DNA of 64,000 bases from Bog-113 sp965226755 (lineage in GTDB: Bacteria; Acidobacteriota; Terriglobia; Bryobacterales; Bryobacteraceae): the NCBI GenBank assembly GCA_965226755.1, contig CBDDDT010000007.1, forward strand, positions 1 through 64,000, read 5' to 3'. The notes under the pieces are model-generated. The model ran no database searches and was not told where the DNA came from. It worked only from the letters and a program-made list of their open reading frames with translations. The stretch's first letter is position 1, and every line of letters starts with the position of its first letter. The translations under genes were made by a program, and so were the position numbers. Of the stretch, positions 1 through 8,727 are shown piece after piece.

Positions 1-896
1 TCTTCGCCGTAAGCCACGCCGGCCGTCATGCCCTCCTCGGTGAATGTTCCGTTCCCGTTATTGCGGTAAAGCTTGTTGGGTTGCGTGTCGTTGGAGATGA
101 AAAGATCCGGCCAGCCATCGTTGTTGTAGTCAACCACCAGAACGCCGAGCGACTTACTCTTCGCGTCGGCGATGCCGGCCTTCACGCTTACATCTTCGAA
201 ACGGCCGTTCCCGAGGTTGTGGAAGAGCTTCGAAGGCGCGCCCCTGGACGTATCGGGCGTGCAGTAGGATTTGTTCGTGCCATCGAGCGAGCACCAGACA
301 TCCGTCTTGGGCGTCCACTGGATATAGTTGGCGACGAACAGGTCGGGCTTGCCGTCCTTGTCGTAATCCAGCCAGGCCGCGCCCGTGCCGAAGTTCGCGT
401 TCCGGATGCCGGACGCGGCCGTGACGTCTTTGAACTTGCCGTTGCCTTCATTGTGGAAGAGCCGGTCGCCCTCGAGCGCGGTGATGTAGATATCGGGACG
501 GCCGTCGTTATCGTAATCCGCGACGGCTATGCCCATGGCGTACATCTCAACGTCCAGTCCGCTCCCGCGAATGACGTCCGTAAATCCGCCGTTTCTGTCG
601 TTGTGATAAAGAGCGCTGAAGTAGTGCTGTCGGCCGGGAGCGAAATCTTTAGCGTTGAGAAGGACGATGTCGGGGTAGCCGTCGCCGTCGTAGTCGATGA
701 AAGCGCAGCCGGATCCCATGGTTTCGGGAAGATACTTTTTCCCGAAGGCGCCGGTGTGTTGGGTGAAGTTGATCCCGGCTTTCCGGGTTATGTCGGTGAA
801 ATGGACTCCGCCCCCGCCCGCTGGAGAAACGGAGGCGCCCAGAAAAACGGCGGCGCTCGCGGCGGTGACGGCGGTCAAAGCTACATAAAGTCTCAT
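1..896 (-). CDS. FG-GAP/VCBS repeat secreted protein, CRTAC1-like (3' end outside the window)
   Basis: The gene starts with ATG at 896 and is still open at base 1, so only the first ~298 residues are seen. The protein begins with a hydrophobic, signal-peptide-like stretch (MRLYVALTAVTAASAAVFLG). Repeated FG-GAP/VCBS blades follow, each with a calcium-binding-type Asp-rich loop: FIDYDGDGYPDIV, VADYDNDGRPDIY, WLDYDKDGKPDLF, VVDYNNDGWPDLF. In this family the blades form a beta-propeller and an ASPIC/UnbV domain usually follows near the C-terminus, beyond this edge. It lies 11 bp downstream of another FG-GAP/ASPIC gene on the same strand, so the two are probably co-transcribed. Substrate and exact role are unknown; extracellular or periplasmic location is inferred from the signal peptide. 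Confidence 0.85.
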   Translation of the reverse strand, partial: MRLYVALTAVTAASAAVFLGASVSPAGGGGVHFTDITRKAGINFTQHTGAFGKKYLPETMGSGCAFIDYDGDGYPDIVLLNAKDFAPGRQHYFSALYHNDRNGGFTDVIRGSGLDVEMYAMGIAVADYDNDGRPDIYITALEGDRLFHNEGNGKFKDVTAASGIRNANFGTGAAWLDYDKDGKPDLFVANYIQWTPKTDVWCSLDGTNKSYCTPDTSRGAPSKLFHNLGNGRFEDVSVKAGIADAKSKSLGVLVVDYNNDGWPDLFISNDTQPNKLYRNNGNGTFTEEGMTAGVAYGE

Positions 897-907
897 GATG
901 CTCCCGG

Positions 908-3898
908 TTAAGTCAAAGGACGGATCAGGCGGAGCGCGGGCCGGGTCAGATACTTCTTCCGGTACGCGCGGTGCGCGGGGTCGTCCGGGTAGTGCTCATC
1001 GGCGCGGTAAGGATACGCGCTCATGGCGTGGAACGGCAGCGGCTCCACGGACTGGGAGAACGCGGTGTTGGCGTCGGCGTCCTTGGCCCAGCCATCCACC
1101 AGCAACAAATAATCCCGGCGCCATCCGGCAGATAAGTTCGGAAGCCCAGACGCCGGGAACTGCAACGTCAATTCGTCCCCGGAGCCCATGATCGTGAGCT
1201 CGTCGTCCAGGCCGGCGACGAGTTCGCGGACGTCGCCATAACGCGTGTACATGCCCGCGGTCGGATTCCACATGGAGAGCGGCATCCAATCGGCATACAA
1301 GAACTGCTCGGGCTGCTTGCGGGCGGCGTCGATTACGGGACGCGAGAAGCCGCGGAAATGAAGGTCGGCCGATTCCGCGCTGACTTTCGTCATGCGCACG
1401 TCGGGTGAGCCGGCATGCACGGCCAGGAAGATTTCGTCCCAGTACACGCAGATGTTCGTGACAATGCGGACTTCGCGCGACTTCGACAGAAACTTGCCGG
1501 TGAGATCGACCGAGATAGTTTTCGGCTTCCCGGCGGGAATGCCCATATCTTCGATCACCGTCTTCCAGTTGCCGGCGGAATCTTTGACCTGCAGGTACGG
1601 CAGGATCAGGCCGCCCTCGCCTTCCTGCGAAGCGCCGAGAAAAGTGCTGCCGTCCGCCCAATCGACCCAGCCGCTGAGAATCAGGACGGCGTCGTTATCG
1701 GGCGCGGCGCCGGCGAAATCGAGGTCGATGGAGTGCTGTTCGGCGACGCCCAGGTAATTGCGGCGGAAGCCATCGGGATAAATTTGATCTTTCCGGAGAA
1801 GCGCCGGACGGATATCGGCGCCATGATCATCGTGCGCGGCCGCCGGATAAATTCTCTCTTTTACGCCGAACAGATGAAAATCCGGAAACGGCGGCGACTT
1901 GAACTTGTCGTTGGTGAAGATCTCCTCGCTCTCGGGATGATCGACGGCGATGAGCTGGACCTGATCGAGGTAAGAGACTTCGCGGAGTTCTTCGGTGATG
2001 CGGACTTCGTACCGGCCGTCCTTCGGCTGGAGTTTCTCGCCCGGGATCTGGACATACTCATCGTGATCGACCGGGAAGTAATGACCGTCTCCGGAGCTGG
2101 CGCCGAGCGGCGCGACGCCGAGGACATCGGTGATGAAATCGAACGCGCGACCGTTCCAGGTGAAGATCATGGGACACGACCCGGAAAGCCGCTGAGCTTC
2201 ATCAAACGCAAGCGCCTGATTGGTGCGCTGTTGCGGCTCATTCTGGATGAGGCCGTTGATCCAGGTGATGCGCACGGTGTCGGCGTCGGGGTAGTTCCGC
2301 ATTCCAAACCATAGCGGGAGACCTTCGTAGACCTTCTTCTGGTAAGTCGCGCCGGCCTTGATCTCGACCGTGGAGCCGATACCGAGCTTCACGTTCTTGA
2401 TGCCTTTGATAGCGACGGTGAGCCAGCGCTCGGATTGCGGATCGGCCTCGGAGCGGTGAACGTCGCCCGCTTTGTCGAGAGTGAAAAGCGGCCGATCGAG
2501 CTCCTCCGGCTGCGCGGCGGCAAAGGCAGAGCCATCGTTCTTCAGCGCGAGGCCGTCGGCGGTCAAGTCGAGGAAGCTGTCGTGATTGAAATCCTCGGTC
2601 TTGAGGCCGAGCGTGCCGGCCGGAAGAGCCGGGATATCGACGGCCTCAAACAGGCCGTTGAGCTTATCGCGGTAGAGCACGCCGGCATGATCGGCGTAGC
2701 TGACGACGAGGTCGCGCGCGGCAGTTTCGGGGCGCAATCCGAAGCGGGTGACGTCGATGGCGCGGGCGTTCAGGAACGGAAACGACTTGGTTTCGTCGCT
2801 GAAGCCGGCAGGGCCGTTGTTGCGAAGCAGCGCGGAGTTGTCTCCGAGCAGGATGAGATCCATGTCGTTGTCATGGTCGTAGTCGAGCCAGATAGCGCGG
2901 GCGAACTTGCCCTTCGGCATGGCCGCGTCGATCTTCCTGTACTTGCCGGCGTCGTTGCGATAAAGCTCGACGCCGGAGGTTCGGACGACGCAGAGATCGA
3001 AGACGCCGTCGTTGTCGAAATCTCCGGGCGCGATGAACAGAACGTCGTTCGCGGCCGTTAAAGATGCGGCCACCGGCTTGGCGCCGGGATAGATGGCGAC
3101 GCCCGCGGGCGACCAGGCGACGACGCGATCGCGATCGAGCGGGGCGAAGCCGGCGACGTGCCGGGCGATGACCTGGTCATCGAACCGCGGATGGACCGGC
3201 TCGGACGCGGAGGCCGGGATATTGATCGGGTCGTAAATCTCCGAATAGTTGTTGGCTTCGGCGTCCTCCGCGATGGGGGCGCCGGCCTGTTCCGCCTTCA
3301 CCTTCTGGAAGAGATCGATTTCGCGCTTCGAATCTTCGGCCCGGGCGGCCTGCCGGTACAGCGTAAAAAGCTGCAAGTGCGGCGCCGCGAAGTGGGGATC
3401 GAGACGCTCGGCCTGTTCGAGTTCACGGATGGCCCGATCGCGATCGTTCGACTGCTTATAAAGGACGCCGAGATTGTAGTGCGTCTTCGGGTCGTCGGGG
3501 ACCAGTTTCTCCATGCCCTCCAACTGCTGGATGGCGCGCGGGTTGTCGCCGTCTTTCTTGGCGATGATGCCGAGGTTAAACCAAGTGTGCGGAATCGAGG
3601 GATCCTGCTTTTGAGCCTTTTCCAGTTCCGCGACGCCCGGTTGCGTGTCGCCGGCCTTGATTAAGGCGAGCCCGTAATTGATGCGCTCCCGAACGGAATC
3701 GGGCTGCATTTCGAGCGCCTTCTTGAACTCTTCCACGGCTTCTTTCTGCGTGGTCGGATTCTCGTAAAACGCCTTGCCGAGATTGCGATGATGCCAGAGC
3801 AGATCGATCTGCTGGCTGGTGGCCGGCGCGCCGGGAAGAAGGAACCAGGCGAACAGGATCACGCCGCAGGTAAACAACGCCAAGCGAGCATTACTCAT
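908..3898 (-). CDS. TPR plus FG-GAP/VCBS plus ASPIC/UnbV protein
   Basis: A 996-aa protein with an N-terminal hydrophobic signal or anchor (about residues 5-28). About five tetratricopeptide repeats follow (roughly 35-200, with typical YNLGVLYKQ and WFNLGIIAKK helices). Next come FG-GAP/VCBS blades (about 255-480; DFDNDGVFDLCVV, DYDHDNDMDLILL) and an ASPIC/UnbV-like segment (about 490-570) with the typical GIGSTVEIKAG and VRITWINGLIQNE. The C-terminal ~400 residues are beta-rich and unassigned. Such proteins are frequent in Acidobacteria and Planctomycetes and are thought to act at the cell surface or in the periplasm; no enzymatic residue is evident. The gene is followed 11 bp later by another FG-GAP protein. 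Upstream, a strong terminator separates it from clpC, so it probably has its own promoter. Confidence 0.85.
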   Translation of the reverse strand: MSNARLALFTCGVILFAWFLLPGAPATSQQIDLLWHHRNLGKAFYENPTTQKEAVEEFKKALEMQPDSVRERINYGLALIKAGDTQPGVAELEKAQKQDPSIPHTWFNLGIIAKKDGDNPRAIQQLEGMEKLVPDDPKTHYNLGVLYKQSNDRDRAIRELEQAERLDPHFAAPHLQLFTLYRQAARAEDSKREIDLFQKVKAEQAGAPIAEDAEANNYSEIYDPINIPASASEPVHPRFDDQVIARHVAGFAPLDRDRVVAWSPAGVAIYPGAKPVAASLTAANDVLFIAPGDFDNDGVFDLCVVRTSGVELYRNDAGKYRKIDAAMPKGKFARAIWLDYDHDNDMDLILLGDNSALLRNNGPAGFSDETKSFPFLNARAIDVTRFGLRPETAARDLVVSYADHAGVLYRDKLNGLFEAVDIPALPAGTLGLKTEDFNHDSFLDLTADGLALKNDGSAFAAAQPEELDRPLFTLDKAGDVHRSEADPQSERWLTVAIKGIKNVKLGIGSTVEIKAGATYQKKVYEGLPLWFGMRNYPDADTVRITWINGLIQNEPQQRTNQALAFDEAQRLSGSCPMIFTWNGRAFDFITDVLGVAPLGASSGDGHYFPVDHDEYVQIPGEKLQPKDGRYEVRITEELREVSYLDQVQLIAVDHPESEEIFTNDKFKSPPFPDFHLFGVKERIYPAAAHDDHGADIRPALLRKDQIYPDGFRRNYLGVAEQHSIDLDFAGAAPDNDAVLILSGWVDWADGSTFLGASQEGEGGLILPYLQVKDSAGNWKTVIEDMGIPAGKPKTISVDLTGKFLSKSREVRIVTNICVYWDEIFLAVHAGSPDVRMTKVSAESADLHFRGFSRPVIDAARKQPEQFLYADWMPLSMWNPTAGMYTRYGDVRELVAGLDDELTIMGSGDELTLQFPASGLPNLSAGWRRDYLLLVDGWAKDADANTAFSQSVEPLPFHAMSAYPYRADEHYPDDPAHRAYRKKYLTRPALRLIRPLT

Positions 3899-3925
3899 CT
3901 ATAGGTAAACCAGGAATAGACAAAG

Positions 3926-3966
3926 AAAACCCCGAAGACTGTAGAAATTATAGTCTTCGGGGTTTT
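3926..3966 (-). terminator. Rho-independent terminator of clpC
   Basis: Perfect 15-bp inverted repeat: AAAACCCCGAAGACT at 3926-3940 pairs with AGTCTTCGGGGTTTT at 3952-3966 around an 11-nt loop. Read on the minus strand it ends in a T-run. It lies 36 bp after the clpC stop and 28 bp before the next gene. The A/T tracts on both arms mean it could work in both directions. Confidence 0.9.
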
Positions 3967-4001
3967 GTATTGCCTATAGTTGTTTCCGACTAGCAGGCCG
4001 G

Positions 4002-6497
4002 TCAGAAGGTGTAAAGAAGCGTGCCCGGGATGGGGTCGGCGGCGGTGGTTTCTTCCGGCGCGCCGGCGAGAACGGGCTGCACTTCGCCGCCGCCGGTGAT
4101 GGCGCGGTAGAAGATGCCCGTTTCCCCGAGATAGACCTCAAGTTCGGAAGGCCGCGGAAGAAGGCCCTGAATGAGAGCTTCGGAGAGCGGGTCTTCGATG
4201 TATTTCTGGAGCGCGCGGCGCAGGGGACGGGCGCCGTAACTGCGATCGCCCAGCGTCCGATCGATGATGTATTTCGCGGCATCCGGCGCGAGGCGAATCT
4301 TGAGTTGTTTCGCGACCAGGTTGACGTTGATCTGCTCCACCAGGAGAAAGACGATTTTCAGCAAGTCTTCATCGGTGAGCGAGGTAAAGAGAATTACTTC
4401 GTCGAGGCGGTTGAGGAACTCGGGGTTGAACGCCCGCTTCACTTCGCCGCGGACGAGATCCTCGACCTTGGAAGGCGTGCCCTCCATGTGAGGGGTGGAG
4501 AAACCGAGGTGGCCGCGCTTCTCGAGGAAACGGGCGCCGAGGTTGGAGGTCATGATGATGATGGTGTTCTTGAAATCGACGGTATTGCCGAGGCCGTCGG
4601 TCAACTGTCCATCTTCAAAGACCTGGAGCAGGATGTTGTAGATGTCGGGGTGCGCCTTTTCGATTTCATCGAGCAGGATGATGGAGTAAGGCGAGCGCTT
4701 GACGCGCTCGGTCAGCTGGCCGCCTTCCTCATAGCCGACGTATCCGGGAGGCGAACCGATGAGCTTGGAGACCGAGTGCTTCTCCATGTACTCGGACATG
4801 TCGAAGCGGATGAGCGACTTCTCGCTTCCGAAGAGGAAGGAAGCGAGCGCGCGGGCGACTTCGGTTTTGCCGACACCGGTGGGTCCGAGGAACAGGAACG
4901 AACCGGCGGGCCGGCTGGAGGCTTTGAGGCCGGCGCGGGAGCGGCGGATGGCGCGGGCCAGAGCGGAGATGGCTTTCTCCTGGCTGACGACGCGGTGGTG
5001 GAGCTCTTCCTCGATGCGGATGAGCTTGGCGATCTCCTCCTCCTTGATGGAGGTCATGGGAACGCCGGTCCAGCGGGCGACGACATCCTCGATATCGTCT
5101 TTGGTGACGACGCCGGTGGAGGAGTCGTCGAGGTTGTACTTCTCGCGGAGCTGGCGCATGTTCTCGCGCTCTTTGCGCTCCTCGTCGGAATAGAAGCGCG
5201 CCTTTTCGAACTCGTGGTTGGCGATGGCGTTTTCCATGCGGTGCACGATGAACTTGATGCGCTTCTGGATGTCGGCCAAATCGCTGGGAAGCGTGGTCTG
5301 GCGCAGCTTGACGCGGGCGCCGGCTTCATCGATCAGATCGATCGCCTTATCGGGAAGGAAGCGATCGGGGATGTAGCGGCTGGAGGTGTAGACGGCGGAT
5401 TCGATGGCTTCATCGGTGTAGCCGACCGCGTGGAATTTCTCGTAACGGTCCTTGATGCCGAACAGGATTTTAACGGCGTCGCTTTCGGTGGGCGGCGGAA
5501 CCTTGACGGCCTGGAAGCGGCGTTCGAGGGAGCGATCTTTCTCGATGGATTTGCGGAACTCGCCGGGGGTGGTGGCGCCGATGCACTGAATTTCGCCCCT
5601 GGACAGAGCGGGCTTCAGGATGTTGGCGGCGTCGAGCGAACCTTCGGCGGAGCCGGCGCCGACCAGGGTGTGGAGCTCATCGATAAAGATGATGGCGTTC
5701 TGATTCTCCATCAGCTCTTTCATGATGGTTTTGAGGCGCTCCTCAAACTGGCCGCGATACTTGGTTCCGGCGACGATGAGGGACAGGTCAAGCGCGAGGA
5801 TGCGCTTATCGGCGAGGAAAGAGGGGACGTCGCCCTCGGCGATCTTCTGCGCGAGGCCTTCGACGATGGCGGTTTTGCCGACGCCGGGTTCGCCGATGAG
5901 CACCGGGTTGTTCTTGGTGCGGCGGCAGAGGATCTGGATGACGCGCTCAAGCTCGTAATCGCGGCCGATGAGCGGATCGAGCGAGTTGTCCATGGCGGCC
6001 TGGGTAAGGTCGCGACTGAACTCGGCGAGGAGCGAACTTTCCTTGGGACGGTTGGACGCCACTTTTTCGGATTGGGAGCGCTGGAGCTCTTCCCGAATGG
6101 TGGACAGGCGCAGGCCGCGCTCATGCAGGATTTCGGCGGCGAAGCATTTTTCTTCGCGAAGGAGGCCGAGAAGAAGGTGCTCGGTGCCGATGTGTTTGTG
6201 GCTGAGACGCTCGGCTTCCTCGGCGCCATAGGCGAGGACGCGTTTACATTCGTTGCTCAAAGGGAGGTCGACGGACGTGGAGACCTTTTCGCGAATGGTG
6301 GTGTGGCCTTCTATTTGTTTGCGAATGGATTCGACGGCGGCATGGGAACGGAGGAAGCGGTTGGCGAGAGTTTTGTCTTCCCGCAGAAGCCCCAAAAGGA
6401 GATGTTCGGTCTCAATGTAGGGGCTTCCAAACTGGCTGGCCTCGTATCTGGCGAAGAAAATGACTCGTCTGGCTTTCTCGGTATATCGCTCGAACAT
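4002..6497 (-). CDS. clpC: ATP-dependent Clp protease ATPase subunit ClpC
   Basis: An 831-aa class I Clp/Hsp100 unfoldase, close to the usual ClpC length (810-850). Two Clp-N repeats span residues 1-145 (TEHLLLGLLRE occurs twice, at ~30 and ~105). The first AAA+ module has Walker A GEPGVGKT at 202-209 and Walker B IIFIDE. A short coiled middle domain of ClpC type follows (about 415-455, NHEFEKARFYSDEE). The second AAA+ module has Walker A GPTGVGKT, then a D2-small domain with GDRSYGARPLRRALQ. The loop containing HLGFST matches the LGF/VGF tripeptide that docks on ClpP, so it should feed a ClpP protease. No mcsA/mcsB or ctsR neighbour is present, unlike in Firmicutes. It is monocistronic here, with its own terminator. 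Confidence 0.97.
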   Translation of the reverse strand: MFERYTEKARRVIFFARYEASQFGSPYIETEHLLLGLLREDKTLANRFLRSHAAVESIRKQIEGHTTIREKVSTSVDLPLSNECKRVLAYGAEEAERLSHKHIGTEHLLLGLLREEKCFAAEILHERGLRLSTIREELQRSQSEKVASNRPKESSLLAEFSRDLTQAAMDNSLDPLIGRDYELERVIQILCRRTKNNPVLIGEPGVGKTAIVEGLAQKIAEGDVPSFLADKRILALDLSLIVAGTKYRGQFEERLKTIMKELMENQNAIIFIDELHTLVGAGSAEGSLDAANILKPALSRGEIQCIGATTPGEFRKSIEKDRSLERRFQAVKVPPPTESDAVKILFGIKDRYEKFHAVGYTDEAIESAVYTSSRYIPDRFLPDKAIDLIDEAGARVKLRQTTLPSDLADIQKRIKFIVHRMENAIANHEFEKARFYSDEERKERENMRQLREKYNLDDSSTGVVTKDDIEDVVARWTGVPMTSIKEEEIAKLIRIEEELHHRVVSQEKAISALARAIRRSRAGLKASSRPAGSFLFLGPTGVGKTEVARALASFLFGSEKSLIRFDMSEYMEKHSVSKLIGSPPGYVGYEEGGQLTERVKRSPYSIILLDEIEKAHPDIYNILLQVFEDGQLTDGLGNTVDFKNTIIIMTSNLGARFLEKRGHLGFSTPHMEGTPSKVEDLVRGEVKRAFNPEFLNRLDEVILFTSLTDEDLLKIVFLLVEQINVNLVAKQLKIRLAPDAAKYIIDRTLGDRSYGARPLRRALQKYIEDPLSEALIQGLLPRPSELEVYLGETGIFYRAITGGGEVQPVLAGAPEETTAADPIPGTLLYTF

Positions 6498-6553
6498 AAA
6501 ACTTTTGTGCCCCTTTGTGCTGAGACGTTGTCCGGGAGGTTCCTGTTAACACA

Positions 6554-6559
6554 ATTATA
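6554..6559 (-). promoter_or_regulatory. Possible -10 box of clpC
   Basis: On the minus strand this reads TATAAT, 56 bp upstream of the clpC start codon, placing transcription start near 6547. No convincing -35 hexamer is seen at 16-18 bp, so this is a partial prediction only. Confidence 0.35.
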
Positions 6560-6625
6560 ATGCGCGCGCCGGAACGACGCCTCTCAATTCGACAAGCCCG
6601 GCAGGAAACAAGACGCGCCGGGCGA

Positions 6626-7330
6626 TCAGCAGGTCAAACCGGCCGGGACAAGCTCGCCGGCCTCGAGCCTGAGCGCGCGGTCGCAACGAGCCGCGAACGC
6701 CAGGTTATGAGTGACGAAGACGGAGGTGAGTCCGAATTCGGAGTGCAACTGTTCGATGAGCGCAAAGACGGAAGCGCCGGTTTTTTGATCCAGATTGCCG
6801 GTGGGCTCATCGGCGAGGAGCAGAGCGGGCCGGGCGACGAGGGCACGCGCGAGAACGACGCGCTGGCGCTCACCGCCGGAAAGCTCCCCGGCGCGATGGT
6901 GGGAACGCGAGGCCAGACCGACGCTTTGGATCCGCTCGGCGGCATCATTTCGCGCACGTGAAGCGGGGACGCCGCGGATCAGAAGCGGCATCATGACATT
7001 CTCAAGAGCTGTAAATTCCGGAAGCAAGTGATGAATTTGCCAGACGAAACCGACGCTGCGATTGCGATAAGAGGCAAGCCGCGCCTCATTATTAGTAGAG
7101 ATGACCTGGCCGTCATAAAGGATGCGCCCGGAGGTGGGCCGATCGAGGCCGCCGAGCAGATGTAAGAGAGTGCTCTTGCCGACGCCGGACTCTCCGATGA
7201 AAGCCAGGCGCTCGCCGCGGCGGATTTCGAAGTTGAGGTTGGCGAAGATGGTGAGGGCGGCAGGGCCGGACTGGTAGGTCTTGGACAGGTTCTGGGCCTG
7301 CAGGATGGGGTTGGGCACCTTTGTTTTCAA
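6626..7330 (-). CDS. ABC transporter ATP-binding protein, LolD/MacB type
   Basis: A 234-aa ATPase with all ABC motifs: Walker A GESGVGKST (46-54), Q-loop Gln98, signature LSGGERQR (150-157), Walker B LLLADE (170-175) and the following PTGNLD typical of the LolD/FtsE/MacB-associated group. The family energises extraction of lipoproteins or substrate transfer across the envelope together with FtsX-like permeases. No permease gene is adjacent; the partner must be elsewhere (the orphan MacB-type permease at 31200-33650 is one distant candidate). The predicted start is TTG at 7330 with no clear Shine-Dalgarno sequence; a GTG four codons later is an alternative. The 5' end overlaps the upstream hypothetical gene in another frame, so translation may be coupled. 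Confidence 0.9.
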   Translation of the reverse strand: MKTKVPNPILQAQNLSKTYQSGPAALTIFANLNFEIRRGERLAFIGESGVGKSTLLHLLGGLDRPTSGRILYDGQVISTNNEARLASYRNRSVGFVWQIHHLLPEFTALENVMMPLLIRGVPASRARNDAAERIQSVGLASRSHHRAGELSGGERQRVVLARALVARPALLLADEPTGNLDQKTGASVFALIEQLHSEFGLTSVFVTHNLAFAARCDRALRLEAGELVPAGLTC

Positions 7331-8477
7331 GGTAGCAGGGTGCGGGCTCCGGGGGGAGCGGAAGCGCGGGCGGCGCGGAGTTGGGTTCGTTTTTGATTTT
7401 TAAATTGGCTTTGTTCGCCGGGGCCGGGTTCGGGAAAGTTTGCAGGCAGCTTCCCGGGGACGGCAACTTGGGGGCGTTTCCGCCGGGAGCGCTGGAACCC
7501 GTGCCGGAGCCTAAGCTTCCTCCGGAAGCAGGGGCGCCGCCGCCAGATCCGGGGCGCGGATTTTTGTCGTCGCTGTCGTCTGGGTCGTTGGCGTACGGGT
7601 CGATCCAGGTGACCTTGATTTCCTTGAGAGGCTGCTGTTCGGGGTTGGCGGCCGCGTCGAGTTTCTCGAAGTAGCCGCGAGCGTCGGTGGCGAAGAGGGA
7701 GCCGGGAATCTCGCCGGAACAGTTGGCGAGCGAGGGCGAGAGAGCGGGATCGAAGGCATCGTCGTTAAAGGGCCCATGGATCTCGGGGTCGTAGGCGGCG
7801 CCGAGTTTCTGGGCGGTCATGCGGGCCTGGGCGGTGCGGAAAAAGCGCTCCTTCTGAAGGGCCTTCAACTCCGAGCGGAGCTTAAAGAAACTGCGTTCGA
7901 TGCGATAGCGATGGCGGCCGATCCATTCGAGGGAGCTGCGGCCCTGAGCGGAAAGGAGTTTTTCCTTGAGGCGGACGGGATGGAGGTGGTGGTGGTAATC
8001 GGCGCAGGTGACGGCGAGAATGTCGACGGGGATTTCGGGCTCGATGAAAGGGTCCTGGCGGGAGGCGATCCGGGAATCGATGTAGCGCTGGTCCTCCTCG
8101 GGGGTGTGCTCGCAGAGGGGCATGGAGGCGAAGGCGCGGGAGTTGAGTTCGAGGGCGTTGGCGCGCTCGAGGAGCCAGGAGGCATCGGCGAGGAGGCGGA
8201 CCAGGTGCTCTTCCTCGGGGCCGACGGGGCGGTGCGCGAGGATGTGGTGGCGGCGGTTCTCATTGAAGGCGGAGGCGTCGTCGGGGTGGAGCACGAGGAA
8301 CTGGCCGCTGAGGCCGTGGCGGAAGGCGTTCATGCGCGAACGGGCCTTGCCCTCCGGGGAAACGGGGCCGGTCGATTTCTGGGCGTTGGCGCGGTTGATC
8401 TCGGCGCGCCGCTCAGGCGTGATTTTGGTTTTGGGGGCCGGCGGCGGAGTTTGCGGACTGTCAGGCAGGTTGCGCAT
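7113..8477 (-). CDS. Hypothetical protein, acidobacterial AQKSTGP...EGKARSR family
   Basis: A 454-residue open frame. The N-terminal ~290 residues carry the recognisable INRANAQKSTGPVSPEGKA motif followed by AFRHGLSGQ, seen in many uncharacterised acidobacterial proteins; no function is known. Residues ~300-385 are low-complexity Gly/Pro/Ser, then a KIKNEPN stretch that is a common C-terminal signature in this family as I recall it. The last ~70 residues are Arg/Pro/His-rich and are read out of frame through the first 218 bp of the ABC ATPase gene. They look like a non-genuine tail, so the natural stop may have been lost by a small indel near 7330-7400. The ATG at 8477 is plausible. The gene lies just beside the IS256 insertion. 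Confidence 0.6.
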   Translation of the reverse strand: MRNLPDSPQTPPPAPKTKITPERRAEINRANAQKSTGPVSPEGKARSRMNAFRHGLSGQFLVLHPDDASAFNENRRHHILAHRPVGPEEEHLVRLLADASWLLERANALELNSRAFASMPLCEHTPEEDQRYIDSRIASRQDPFIEPEIPVDILAVTCADYHHHLHPVRLKEKLLSAQGRSSLEWIGRHRYRIERSFFKLRSELKALQKERFFRTAQARMTAQKLGAAYDPEIHGPFNDDAFDPALSPSLANCSGEIPGSLFATDARGYFEKLDAAANPEQQPLKEIKVTWIDPYANDPDDSDDKNPRPGSGGGAPASGGSLGSGTGSSAPGGNAPKLPSPGSCLQTFPNPAPANKANLKIKNEPNSAPPALPLPPEPAPCYLENKGAQPHPAGPEPVQDLPVRPCRPHHLRQPQLRNPPRRAPGFHRRVRRRQEHSLTSARRPRSAHLRAHPL

Positions 8478-8664
8478 AAACGTATCCTCGATTCAGTTGA
8501 GCATGCGGGTGGCGGGGTTTGGGGTGGGTGGGGGTGGTAAGTTGTTGATTTTAGCGGAGTTGTTTTCGGGCGAATGAGGGGAATGGGTTTTTTGGGGGTG
8601 TCGCAAATGCCCCGTCTCGGCATCGCCCGCAAGCGTCTCGTGTGCATTGATACGGAACAATCGC

Positions 8665-8672
8665 GCTCGCCC
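8665..8672. repeat. Left 8-bp target-site duplication of the IS256-family element
   Basis: GCTCGCCC directly abuts the left inverted repeat. The same 8 bp recur at 10235-10242 next to the right inverted repeat. An 8-9 bp duplication is the normal signature of IS256-family transposition. Confidence 0.9.
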
Positions 8673-8699
8673 GAGGGTGTCGTAAATTCTGTGTAAACG
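8673..8699 (+). repeat. Left terminal inverted repeat (IRL)
   Basis: Begins GAGGGTGTCG and ends TCTGTGTAAACG; matches the reverse complement of 10208-10234 at 19 of 27 positions. Confidence 0.85.
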
Positions 8700-8727
8700 T
8701 TTTCCGGTAAAACTAAGGAGAACGAGT

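Noticed and set aside
4305..6560. Long plus-strand open frame of ~750 codons opposite clpC
   Set aside because: It is the antisense shadow of the strongly conserved clpC gene in high-GC DNA; its sequence is Asp/Gly/Glu-rich low complexity with no domain.
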